Source: an uncultured Phascolarctobacterium sp. | Lineage (GTDB): Bacteria > Bacillota > Negativicutes > Acidaminococcales > Acidaminococcaceae | NCBI GenBank assembly: GCA_905207485.1 | Contig: CAJLLL010000057.1 | Coordinates: forward strand, 1-10,865 | Length of the DNA: 10,865 bases | Reading direction: 5' to 3' | In this document: positions 1 to 6,928 of the stretch, one piece after another | Numbering within the stretch: the stretch's first letter is position 1 | Layout of the letters: every line of letters starts with the position of its first letter | The notes under the pieces: generated by a model | Database searches by the model: none | What the model was told of the DNA's origin: nothing | The model's input: the letters and a program-made list of their open reading frames with translations, nothing else | Made by a program: the position numbers and the translations under genes

Positions 1-2943
1 GGCGGCCGCGGCATGCGCATGGTTAACAGCAACGAAGATTTGGAAACCGTGTACAACATGGCTAAATCCGAAGCTAAAAAGGCTTTCGGCAGCGATGAAA
101 TTTACCTGGAAAAATACCTTGAAAGCCCGAAACATATTGAAGTACAGATTTTAGGCGATACGCAGGGCAACATTGTGCATCTGTTTGAGCGCGACTGCTC
201 CGTACAGCGCCGCCATCAGAAACTGGTTGAAATCGCACCGGCGTTTTCTTTAAGCCCGGAACTGCGCAAAAACATTTGCGATGCGGCAGTTAAACTGATG
301 AAAAATGTTAACTACCTCAGTGCCGGCACCGTTGAATTCTTGGTTACCCCGGACGATAAATTCTACTTTATCGAAGTTAACCCGCGTATTCAGGTTGAAC
401 ATACCGTTACCGAAGAAATTACCGGTTTTGATATTGTGCAGACCCAGATTAAAATTGCCGAAGGCTATTCCCTGCACAGTCCGGAAATCGGCATTCCCGA
501 GCAGGATAAAATCGTAAGTTTCGGCCATGCCATTCAGTGCCGTATTACTACGGAAGACCCTGCCAACAACTTTATGCCCGATACCGGCAAGCTGATTGCT
601 TACCGCAGCGGCGGCGGTTTCGGCGTGCGCCTTGACGGCGGCAACGCTTTCACCGGCTCCGTTATTACTCCGTATTACGATTCACTGCTGGTTAAGGCTA
701 CTACCCACGGCCTTACGCACGATATTGCCATTACCAAAATGCTGCGCTGCTTAAAAGAATTCCGTATCCGCGGCGTTAAAACCAACATTTTGTTCCTTGA
801 AAACGTACTGGCACACCCCAGTTTTGCCGACGGCAGCTACAACACTTCGTTTGTTGATGAAAACACCGAACTGTTTATCTTCCCAAAAACTTTAGACCGC
901 GGCACCAAACTGCTCCATTATATTGCTGATGTAACCGTTAACGGTTATAACAATGTAGGCGTACAGCCCAAACCGGATTTTGCTCCGCTGAATATGCCCA
1001 AACCGTTCACCGGTTCCATGCCCGACGGCACCAAACAGATTCTTGATGCCCAGGGACCGGAAGCGCTCTCCAAATGGGTTATGGACCAGAAGGAAGTTCT
1101 GTTTACCGACACCACATTCCGTGATGCGCATCAATCGCTTTTGGCAACCCGTATGCGTACCAACGATATGTTAAAGGTTATCCGCACTACAGCGGGCAAA
1201 CTTCCCAACCTGTTCAGTTTTGAATGCTGGGGCGGCGCAACTTTTGACGTTGCTTACCGTTTCCTTGACGAAAGCCCGTGGAAACGCCTGCACCAGTTCC
1301 GTGAACAGTGCCCGAACATTCTGTTTCAAATGCTTGTACGCGGCGCTAATGCCGTAGGCTACACCAGCTATCCGGATAATGTTGTTAAAGAATTTATTAA
1401 ACTCAGCGCTAAAAACGGCGTTGATGTGTTCCGTATTTTCGACAGTTTAAACGGAATTGACAACATGCTGCTTTCCATTGACGCTGTACGCGAAACCGGC
1501 AAATTTGCCGAAGCTGCATTATGCTACACCGGCGATATTTTAGACCCGCGCCGCGATAAGTACGACCTTAAATATTATGTAACGATGGCGAAAGAACTGG
1601 AAAAAACCGGCGCTAACTCCATCTGCATTAAAGACATGGCAGGCCTCTTAAAGCCTGAAGCCGCATACCAGCTTGTTGCTGCTCTGAAAGACGCAGTTAA
1701 TGTGCCTATTCACCTGCACACGCACGAAGGCAGCGGCAACAGCATTTACACCTATGCACGTGCCACCGATGCAGGCGTAGATATTGTAGACGTTGCCATG
1801 AGCGCTATGTCCGGCGGAACGTCTCAGCCCAGCGCAGCAAGCCTTTACTATGCACTCAGCGGGCATCAGCGCCAGCCGCATCTTGATATTAACGCCCTTA
1901 ACGAAATGTCCCGTTATTGGGAAAGCGTACGCCCTTATTACAAAGCCATCGACAATACCGTTTCTTACCCCAACCCGGAAGTTTACATTCACGAAATGCC
2001 GGGCGGCCAGTACAGCAACCTGCAGCAGCAGGCTAAAGCAGTAGGCCTTGGCAGCCGCTGGGAAGAAATTAAAGACATGTACCACCGCGTTTCCATGATG
2101 TTCGGCGATATCATTAAAGTAACGCCGTCCTCCAAAATGGTGGGCGATATGGCTTTGTTCATGGTACAAAACGACCTCAGCGAAGAAGATATTTATGCTA
2201 AAGGCGAAAGCTTAAGCTTCCCCGCTTCCGTTGTGGAATTCTTTGAAGGGCGTCTCGGTGTACCGTATCAGGGCTTCCCGCAGAAATTACAGCAAATCAT
2301 CCTTAAAGGCCGCAAACCTATCGAAGGGCGTCCCGGCGCATCCCTGCCCCCAGCAGATTTTGAAAAAGTACGCGCCAGCCTTGCTGAAATGGGCGCACCG
2401 ACCAGCGATGAAGCTGTAAGCAGCTATTGCCTGTACCCGAAAGTATTTGCCGATTGGGCAGTGCGCCACGCAGAATTCGGCGATGTATCCGTACTTGATA
2501 CCCCGACCTTCTTCTTTGGCATGAAAACCGGCGAAGAAATTAAAGTTGAAATCGAAAAAGGCAAAATGCTCGTCATCAAACTTTTGCAAATCGGCGAAGC
2601 AAACGAAGACGGCATCCGCACCATCTTCTTCGAATTCAACGGCCTGCCGCGTGAAATTGATATTAAAGACCGCAATGTAAAATCCACCAACGTTACACGC
2701 AAAAAAGCCGATAAAACAAATCCCGGCGAAATCGGTGCAACGCTTTCCGGCTCTGTCGTTAAGCTCCTTGTGGAAAAAGGTTCTGCCGTTGAAAAAGGCA
2801 CCCCGCTTATCGTAACCGAAGCCATGAAGATGGAAACCACCATTGCAGCTCCCATCAGCGGCATTGTATCACAAATTCATGTTGCAGCAGGCAGCCGAAT
2901 CGAAAGCGGCGACTGCCTCATGGAAATTGAAATTAAAGCATAA
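1..2943 (+). CDS. pyc: Pyruvate carboxylase, 5'-truncated by the window edge
   Basis: Biotin-dependent enzyme that carboxylates pyruvate to oxaloacetate using ATP and bicarbonate, in the cytoplasm. The reading frame is open from base 1 and begins inside the biotin carboxylase glycine loop (GGRGMR), so about 165 N-terminal residues of a ~1145-residue protein are missing; the first ATG at 13 is not the start. Numbering visible codons from base 1: the ATP-grasp part has ERDCSVQRRHQK and the catalytic segment NPRIQVEHTVTE (codons 127-138). The carboxyltransferase domain starts near codon 365 with TDTTFRDAHQS and carries the lysine expected to be carbamylated (codon 544, IKDMAGLL), metal-ligand histidines 573 and 575 (HTHEGSGN) and the catalytic threonine 607 (GGTSQPS). 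The C-terminal biotinyl domain has EAMKMET with the biotin-accepting lysine at 2827-2829. All domains sit on one chain, which separates it from two-subunit forms and from oxaloacetate decarboxylase. It ends 20 bases before a strong hairpin. Family assignment is essentially certain. Confidence 0.97.
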   Translation, partial: GGRGMRMVNSNEDLETVYNMAKSEAKKAFGSDEIYLEKYLESPKHIEVQILGDTQGNIVHLFERDCSVQRRHQKLVEIAPAFSLSPELRKNICDAAVKLMKNVNYLSAGTVEFLVTPDDKFYFIEVNPRIQVEHTVTEEITGFDIVQTQIKIAEGYSLHSPEIGIPEQDKIVSFGHAIQCRITTEDPANNFMPDTGKLIAYRSGGGFGVRLDGGNAFTGSVITPYYDSLLVKATTHGLTHDIAITKMLRCLKEFRIRGVKTNILFLENVLAHPSFADGSYNTSFVDENTELFIFPKTLDRGTKLLHYIADVTVNGYNNVGVQPKPDFAPLNMPKPFTGSMPDGTKQILDAQGPEALSKWVMDQKEVLFTDTTFRDAHQSLLATRMRTNDMLKVIRTTAGKLPNLFSFECWGGATFDVAYRFLDESPWKRLHQFREQCPNILFQMLVRGANAVGYTSYPDNVVKEFIKLSAKNGVDVFRIFDSLNGIDNMLLSIDAVRETGKFAEAALCYTGDILDPRRDKYDLKYYVTMAKELEKTGANSICIKDMAGLLKPEAAYQLVAALKDAVNVPIHLHTHEGSGNSIYTYARATDAGVDIVDVAMSAMSGGTSQPSAASLYYALSGHQRQPHLDINALNEMSRYWESVRPYYKAIDNTVSYPNPEVYIHEMPGGQYSNLQQQAKAVGLGSRWEEIKDMYHRVSMMFGDIIKVTPSSKMVGDMALFMVQNDLSEEDIYAKGESLSFPASVVEFFEGRLGVPYQGFPQKLQQIILKGRKPIEGRPGASLPPADFEKVRASLAEMGAPTSDEAVSSYCLYPKVFADWAVRHAEFGDVSVLDTPTFFFGMKTGEEIKVEIEKGKMLVIKLLQIGEANEDGIRTIFFEFNGLPREIDIKDRNVKSTNVTRKKADKTNPGEIGATLSGSVVKLLVEKGSAVEKGTPLIVTEAMKMETTIAAPISGIVSQIHVAAGSRIESGDCLMEIEIKA

Positions 2944-2962
2944 AATTTGAATTAAACCAATA

Positions 2963-2998
2963 AAAAACCTTCCGTTGTATCATCAACGGAAGGTTTTT
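2963..2998. terminator. Bidirectional intrinsic terminator between convergent genes
   Basis: A perfect 15-bp inverted repeat (arms 2963-2977 and 2984-2998) with a 6-base loop. The arms begin and end in A5/T5, so either strand yields a hairpin ending in a U run: five T after the core on the plus strand, six T on the minus strand. It lies 20 bases after the pyruvate carboxylase stop and 1 base beyond the stop codon of the convergent nitrilase gene, so it most likely terminates both transcripts. Confidence 0.93.
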
Positions 2999-2999
2999 A

Positions 3000-3920
3000 T
3001 TATTTATCTTCAATAATTAATTTTAAGGCATCAGGTCGTGCATAATGCCCGCATACATCAAATTCCATGCGGCTTGCATATACTTTAGACATATCAAGTT
3101 CAGCATAAATTATAGTTTCCTTATCCCACACCGGTTCTGTGAGATAATGCCCATAAGGGTCTATAATACAGCTGCCACCGCGGCATACAATTTCAGGCAG
3201 GCACTCAATTTCATTGTATAAAGCTAAATCTTTAGGATAGGTATCTTTTGTAAAAACCATATCGCAATTAATGAAATAACAATGTCCTTCAATGGCTATA
3301 TGCTGAATGCTGCTTTGCCACTCGCTATTATCATTGGTATTAGGTGAAATATACAGTGTTATGCCTTTCTGGTAAAGAGCAGTACGCGCCAGAGGCATGT
3401 AGCTTTCCCAACAAATCATGCTGCCCATAGGTCCCCATGGAGTTTCCGCAACCGGAAAATATGCCCTGTCAGCATCACCCCATACAACACGTTCTGAACC
3501 GGTTGGTTTTAATTTACGATGCAGTGTTATTTCTCCCTGCGGCGAAATAAAAATATTGGAATTATACAGCGTTGCTGTAATTGCATCGCGTTCGGAGATG
3601 CCCATACTTATCCATGCGCCGCTTTCTTTGGCTGCTTTTGCTAAAATTTCCGTTTCCGGTCCCGGAACCAAAATAGAATTATCATAATAACGCTGCCAGT
3701 CTTTACGCCCATCTGCATTTCTGCTTCCAACAGTAAAACCAAAAGTCATGCCATAAGGATAACCGGGAATAAAAAGTTCAGGAAAAACAATTAATTCCGC
3801 GTTATTTTCAGCACATTCCTTAATTAAAGCAACAGCTTTATCTACACATGCAGCTTTATCAAACATTACCGGTGCTGCCTGAACAACAGCAATTTTACAA
3901 TATTGTTTAAAATCTTTCAT
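3000..3920 (-). CDS. Nitrilase (carbon-nitrogen hydrolase family, branch 1 type)
   Basis: Predicted cytoplasmic enzyme of 306 residues that hydrolyses an organic nitrile to the carboxylic acid and ammonia. The Glu-Lys-Cys triad is visible: E48 in VFPELFIPGYPYG, K136 in LHRKLKPTGSERVVWG and C170 in MICWESYMPLAR. The HRKL-PT-ER-VWG and CWE-YMPLAR contexts are typical of true nitrilases (and cyanide hydratases), less so of amidases or carbamoylases in the same superfamily. The natural substrate cannot be read from sequence. The frame stays open to a GTG at 3977, but that start would lie on the far side of the hairpin at 3942-3970; the ATG at 3918-3920 has an AAAGGT ribosome site about 10 bases upstream and gives the expected N-terminus just before KIAVVQAAP. 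It follows glutamate dehydrogenase on the same strand after 100 bases, with no convincing promoter of its own. Its third codon positions look more AT-rich than those of its neighbours, by eye. Confidence 0.9.
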   Translation of the reverse strand: MKDFKQYCKIAVVQAAPVMFDKAACVDKAVALIKECAENNAELIVFPELFIPGYPYGMTFGFTVGSRNADGRKDWQRYYDNSILVPGPETEILAKAAKESGAWISMGISERDAITATLYNSNIFISPQGEITLHRKLKPTGSERVVWGDADRAYFPVAETPWGPMGSMICWESYMPLARTALYQKGITLYISPNTNDNSEWQSSIQHIAIEGHCYFINCDMVFTKDTYPKDLALYNEIECLPEIVCRGGSCIIDPYGHYLTEPVWDKETIIYAELDMSKVYASRMEFDVCGHYARPDALKLIIEDK

Positions 3921-3941
3921 AAATAAATATACCTTTATACC

Positions 3942-3970
3942 AAACCCCCGGCAGCAATTGCCGGGGGTTT
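3942..3970 (-). terminator. GC-rich hairpin after glutamate dehydrogenase; weak terminator or attenuator
   Basis: A perfect 12-bp stem (arms 3942-3953 and 3959-3970) with a 5-base loop, containing a block of C5GGC paired to GCCG5. On the minus strand, in which both flanking genes are read, it is followed by only three T and then GG, so the U tract is poor. It lies 50 bases past the glutamate dehydrogenase stop and a few bases before the nitrilase ribosome site (3931-3936). It may terminate most transcription, allow read-through, or protect the 3' end of the upstream message. The exact role is inferred. Confidence 0.75.
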
Positions 3971-4020
3971 TATCCACTACCTTTTAATAATTATTTTTTT
4001 ATTAATTCTTACACAGTCTC

Positions 4021-5256
4021 TTAATATGCGCCGCGGAATTTCATGGCTTCATCCAGACGGTTAAGTGCTACGATATAAGCTGCGGTACGCATATTAACTT
4101 CATATTTTTTAGCAGTGTCATAAACCTGCTTGAATGCGCCAATCATCAGCTGGGTCTGTTTGTCAATAACTTCTTCTTCAGTCCAGAAGTAGCGGTACAG
4201 GCACTGTACCCATTCAAAATAGCTTACGGTTACGCCGCCGCCGTTGGCGAGGATATCCGGCACAACCAGAACGCCCTTTTTATCCAGAATTTCGTCAGCT
4301 TCCGGAGTAGTCGGGCCGTTAGCGCCTTCAACAATGATTTTTGCTTTTACGTCAGCCGCATTGTCTTTGGTAATTTGCAGTTCCATTGCGCACGGAGCAA
4401 GAACTGTAACTTCCATTGCCAAAAGTTCTGCGTTGGTAATAGCTTTGCTGCCCGGAAAGTTTACTACGCTGCCGGTTGCCTGTACATGTTTTTCAACTTC
4501 ATACGGGTCAAGTCCGTCTTCATTCATAATTGCGCCGTAAACATCGCTTAATGCAACGATTTTAACGCCAAGGTCATGGATGAGTTTTGCGGTCCAGCTG
4601 CCAACGTTGCCGAAGCCCTGTACTGCGCAGGTTGCTTCTTCGGGTTTAATGCCCATAGCTTTAATTGCTTCGCCTGCTGCAACCATTACGCCGCGGCCGG
4701 TTGCTGCGGTACGGCCCAAAGAGCCGCCGATGCAGATAGGTTTGCCGGTAATAAAGCCCGGTTCATACTGGCCTTTCAGTTTGCTGTATTCATCCATCAT
4801 CCAGCCCATAATCTGAGCGTTTGTATTCATGTCAGGGGCAGGAATATCCATTTTTTCGCCGATAATCGGGGCAATTCTGTCAATATAACCGCGGGTCAGG
4901 CGTTCCAATTCGCCAGTAGAAAGTTTGGACGGGTCAACAATAATGCCGCCTTTGCCGCCGCCATAAGGCAAATTGGCAACTGCGCATTTGCAGGTCATCC
5001 AGAATGCCAGAGTTTTTACCTCGTCCATATTAACGCCCTGATGATAACGGATGCCGCCTTTGGCAGGGCCCATAATAGTGCTGTGCTGGCTGCGGTAGCC
5101 GGTAAACACCTTAGTTGTGCCGTCATCCATTTTTACCGGAATGGAAACCTCAAGGGTTCTTTCCGGGCAGGCAATAATTGCTGCTGCATTGGGGTCAAGT
5201 TTCATTACCTCAATAGCTTTGTTCAGAGGAATTTGCGCCATTTCAAATAAATTCAT
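4021..5256 (-). CDS. gdhA: NAD-type glutamate dehydrogenase
   Basis: Interconverts L-glutamate with 2-oxoglutarate plus ammonia; cytoplasmic, expected hexamer, 411 residues, a normal length for this family. Substrate and catalytic residues align one-for-one in spacing with the clostridial enzyme: K66 (GPAKGGIRYHQG), K90 (CKCAVANL), catalytic K102 (PYGGGKGG) and D142 (PAPDMNT). The Rossmann motif GFGNVG is at 214-219. The second strand of that fold ends in an acidic residue (ALSDVYG, D238), which favours NAD over NADP; cofactor choice is therefore inferred. The ATG at 5254-5256 has a perfect AGGAGG (5265-5270) 8 bases upstream, so the start is secure. A strong promoter lies about 85 bases upstream, with a dyad around its -35 box and an AT-rich inverted repeat in the leader. 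It may be degradative or assimilatory; the sequence does not decide. The symbol gdhA follows common use; rocG/gudB names apply to relatives. Confidence 0.95.
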   Translation of the reverse strand: MNLFEMAQIPLNKAIEVMKLDPNAAAIIACPERTLEVSIPVKMDDGTTKVFTGYRSQHSTIMGPAKGGIRYHQGVNMDEVKTLAFWMTCKCAVANLPYGGGKGGIIVDPSKLSTGELERLTRGYIDRIAPIIGEKMDIPAPDMNTNAQIMGWMMDEYSKLKGQYEPGFITGKPICIGGSLGRTAATGRGVMVAAGEAIKAMGIKPEEATCAVQGFGNVGSWTAKLIHDLGVKIVALSDVYGAIMNEDGLDPYEVEKHVQATGSVVNFPGSKAITNAELLAMEVTVLAPCAMELQITKDNAADVKAKIIVEGANGPTTPEADEILDKKGVLVVPDILANGGGVTVSYFEWVQCLYRYFWTEEEVIDKQTQLMIGAFKQVYDTAKKYEVNMRTAAYIVALNRLDEAMKFRGAY

Positions 5257-5285
5257 AATCCATGCCTCCTTTAAATTTTCTTAAA

Positions 5286-5325
5286 ATTTATGATACAGTA
5301 CGATATTTTTTTATATATCATAAAT
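5286..5325 (-). repeat. 10-bp perfect inverted repeat in the glutamate dehydrogenase leader
   Basis: ATTTATGATA at 5286-5295 and TATCATAAAT at 5316-5325 are exact reverse complements separated by 20 bases. The repeat sits between the predicted transcription start (about 5334) and the AGGAGG of glutamate dehydrogenase. In RNA it could form an AT-rich stem near the 5' end; in DNA it could be a repressor dyad. On the minus strand the second arm is followed by a short T run, so a weak attenuator is also possible. Function is unknown. Confidence 0.6.
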
Positions 5326-5340
5326 ACTGCCCACACTTCA

Positions 5341-5369
5341 ATTATAACGCCTGCCAAAATACCCGTCTA
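5341..5369 (-). promoter_or_regulatory. Sigma-A-type promoter of glutamate dehydrogenase
   Basis: Read on the minus strand: -35 TAGACG (5364-5369, 4 of 6 matches to TTGACA), a 17-base spacer, and a perfect -10 TATAAT (5341-5346). The predicted start of transcription is near 5334, giving a leader of about 78 bases. It lies in the gap after the HD-protein gene, so glutamate dehydrogenase can be expressed independently of that gene. Confidence 0.78.
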
Positions 5370-5382
5370 CTTATTTTTGGCA
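5352..5382. promoter_or_regulatory. Operator-like dyad straddling the glutamate dehydrogenase -35 box
   Basis: TGCCAAAA at 5352-5359 and its exact complement TTTTGGCA at 5375-5382 are separated by 15 bases, so half-site centres are 23 bases apart, about two helical turns. One half-site lies in the -35/-10 spacer and the other just upstream of the -35 box, a placement suited to a dimeric repressor. I do not recognise the motif as a known regulator's site. A hairpin terminator is less likely because no T run follows on the minus strand. Confidence 0.5.
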
Positions 5383-5410
5383 AATATACAAAATTTTTTA
5401 TAACTAAGCC

Positions 5411-6640
5411 TTAACCCTGCCAGTTTCTGCCAAAACCTGTAAATTCAGGAAACTCGTCATACACTGCGCCAAAATCAATGCCTGCTATGGTTTTATCTTT
5501 ATATTTCTCGCGCAAATCTGCCATGCCGTTTATAAGGTGCTTGCTGGTAATGCCGCACTCGGTAGATAAATAAGCCTCAACAAATGCAGCCAAATGGTCG
5601 CAGCCCTTCAGCATCTTTCCGTCTACAGGCTTATAATTATGCCCGTCGATATTGTATTTGCCGCTTAAATCCTCTTCGCTGCATTCCTGCGCTTTTCCAT
5701 CAAGCATTACGCGGTTGGTAAATTCGTTCTGCGTAAAATAACTTATTTCTTCATGCCAGCCCCACGGCAAAAGCGGCAGCAGTTTTTCCGCAACCTGGCG
5801 CTTTTCAATTTCCTTAATCAAATCGTCCAGCCCTTCTACCGAAGTTTTAACCGGCGAAATAATATCGCGTGTCAAAACCTCCGGCAAATCGTGGAACAAT
5901 CCGCACAGAAAATCATTTACCACACGCTCGTCGCAGGCTTTAAGCTGCACAGCGCAAAAATAGCCCAAAATCGCCACAATCAGCACATGCCCCATAACGG
6001 AAGTTTCCGGCACGCGCGGCGACTGTGCCCAGCGTTTTTGAAAACGCAGCTGCCCTACAAGGTCAATAAACTTATTGGTTTTGCCCTTCAGCGATAGTTT
6101 CTGCACTCCGGCAAGGTCATAATGGTCCTCAATTTCACTTTCAATCGCGGCTTTAGTTTCTTCAACGCCGTAAATTCCCTGGTTAAAATGGTAAATAATG
6201 CCAAACTCCCATTGCGTTGCAAGATAATGCGCCGCACGCAGCAGTTTTTTCTCAAGGCGGTATTCTTCCGGATGGTCAAACCAGCGTTTCATTTTTTCAA
6301 AAAACACCTCATCCATATCAGGCACGCGGTTTTTAAGCTGTCCGTAAATCCAGTTGTTTAGTTTACGCCCATGCGCACGCATCAGCTCATGGTAAATCGG
6401 CGGTTTTATATCGGTAAGGATAATGCGGTGCATGAATTCAAAAATCCCGCCTTCTATCAGCACACGCCAGTTTAATTTAGCGTTATGGTCCTGCTCTTCA
6501 TATTTGGCAATAATGTACAAAATCATCATTTTGTGCGCCTGTTTGTCAAGTTCGGTAAAACCGTTTGGGCGGATATGGTCATTCCAGCGCTGGATATGCG
6601 CCGCTTCAAATAAAAATTCGATAAATTTTTTGTTAAGCAT
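5411..6640 (-). CDS. HD-domain metal-dependent phosphohydrolase-like protein with a degenerate N-terminal HD repeat
   Basis: A 409-residue soluble protein with no signal peptide or membrane segment. The C-terminal half has a complete HD signature of the YfbR (5'-deoxynucleotidase-like) type: RW at 203-204, PETSVMGH with H218, the GLFHDLPEVLTRDI motif with H250-D251, and D348 in KGCDHLAAFVEA. The N-terminal half repeats the pattern: RW at 18-19, H36 in TELDKQAHKM, GGIFEFMHRIILTDI with E68-F69 where HD should be, and H138 in LRAAHYLATQWE where the last Asp should be. It thus looks like a duplicated fold with one active site. By family the substrate would be a nucleotide, but this is not shown. 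The frame opens at a TTG at 6655 with no ribosome site; the ATG at 6638-6640 has GGGGTG (6646-6651) 5 bases upstream and is preferred. It lies upstream of glutamate dehydrogenase on the same strand with a 154-base gap and no evident terminator. Confidence 0.82.
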   Translation of the reverse strand: MLNKKFIEFLFEAAHIQRWNDHIRPNGFTELDKQAHKMMILYIIAKYEEQDHNAKLNWRVLIEGGIFEFMHRIILTDIKPPIYHELMRAHGRKLNNWIYGQLKNRVPDMDEVFFEKMKRWFDHPEEYRLEKKLLRAAHYLATQWEFGIIYHFNQGIYGVEETKAAIESEIEDHYDLAGVQKLSLKGKTNKFIDLVGQLRFQKRWAQSPRVPETSVMGHVLIVAILGYFCAVQLKACDERVVNDFLCGLFHDLPEVLTRDIISPVKTSVEGLDDLIKEIEKRQVAEKLLPLLPWGWHEEISYFTQNEFTNRVMLDGKAQECSEEDLSGKYNIDGHNYKPVDGKMLKGCDHLAAFVEAYLSTECGITSKHLINGMADLREKYKDKTIAGIDFGAVYDEFPEFTGFGRNWQG

Positions 6641-6821
6641 TTTTACACCCCGCAAAATTTATAACTTGCCGCATTTTTTAGTGGCATTTTTGTTTTAGTG
6701 TACATATTTTTCATCCGCTCTTTTTGCAGTGTAACCTGTCTGTCAATACAGGACATAAACCCTGTTTGCTACGCAAAAAGCGTTTATTTAAAAACTAATC
6801 GGCATAATATTACACTTGCAA

Positions 6822-6852
6822 AAAAATCCGCATTTTTCGGGAAAAATCCGCA
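6822..6852. repeat. 11-base direct repeat, 20-base period, with central palindrome
   Basis: AAAAATCCGCA occurs at 6822-6832 and again at 6842-6852, exactly 20 bases apart. Between and overlapping the copies, ATTTTTC and GAAAAAT (6832-6847) form a palindrome with a 2-base centre. The set lies about 80 bases upstream of the pot -35 box. A regulator binding two sites on the same helix face is possible, but low-complexity A/T runs reduce its weight. Confidence 0.45.
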
Positions 6853-6928
6853 AAATCTCTTTTTATTCTTTACGAAGTTTAATATTCTCTGTTTTTTTTG
6901 ACAGTCCTGCATTTTTTTCAAAAAAGCA

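Noticed and set aside
2..9. GCGGCCGC at the very left edge, resembling a NotI cloning site.
   Set aside because: It is in frame with, and encodes, the conserved glycine-rich loop (GGRGMR) of biotin carboxylase, so it is genuine coding sequence.
1648..2169. A 173-codon open frame on the minus strand within pyruvate carboxylase.
   Set aside because: It lies wholly antisense to the conserved carboxyltransferase domain and has no recognisable features; a composition shadow.
3921..3977. A longer nitrilase N-terminus starting at GTG 3977 (19 extra residues).
   Set aside because: It would translate through the GC-rich hairpin, has no ribosome site, and adds residues not expected before the conserved KIAVVQ strand.
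4576..5250. A 224-codon open frame on the plus strand, antisense to glutamate dehydrogenase.
   Set aside because: It mirrors the codon bias of the real gene, has a low-complexity Cys/Ala/His/Asn-rich composition, no recognisable domain and no ribosome site.
6658..6663. TATAAA on the minus strand as a -10 box for the HD gene.
   Set aside because: There is no acceptable -35 at 16-18 bases, and transcription would start about 10 bases before the ATG, overlapping the ribosome site.
6735..6765. CCTGT/ACAGG/CCTGT elements as a riboswitch- or attenuator-like switch.
   Set aside because: Stems are only 5 bp, there is no conserved aptamer motif, and the elements lie well upstream of the predicted pot transcription start.
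6698..6901. A 67-codon open frame in the HD gene/potA intergenic region.
   Set aside because: It has no ribosome site, a Phe/Asn/Lys-rich composition expected of AT-rich noncoding DNA, and overlaps the repeat-bearing upstream region.
6898..6903. A perfect TTGACA as a pot promoter -35 box.
   Set aside because: No -10-like hexamer occurs 15-19 bases downstream; that stretch is A-rich. The TTGATT/TATAAT pair further right is better.
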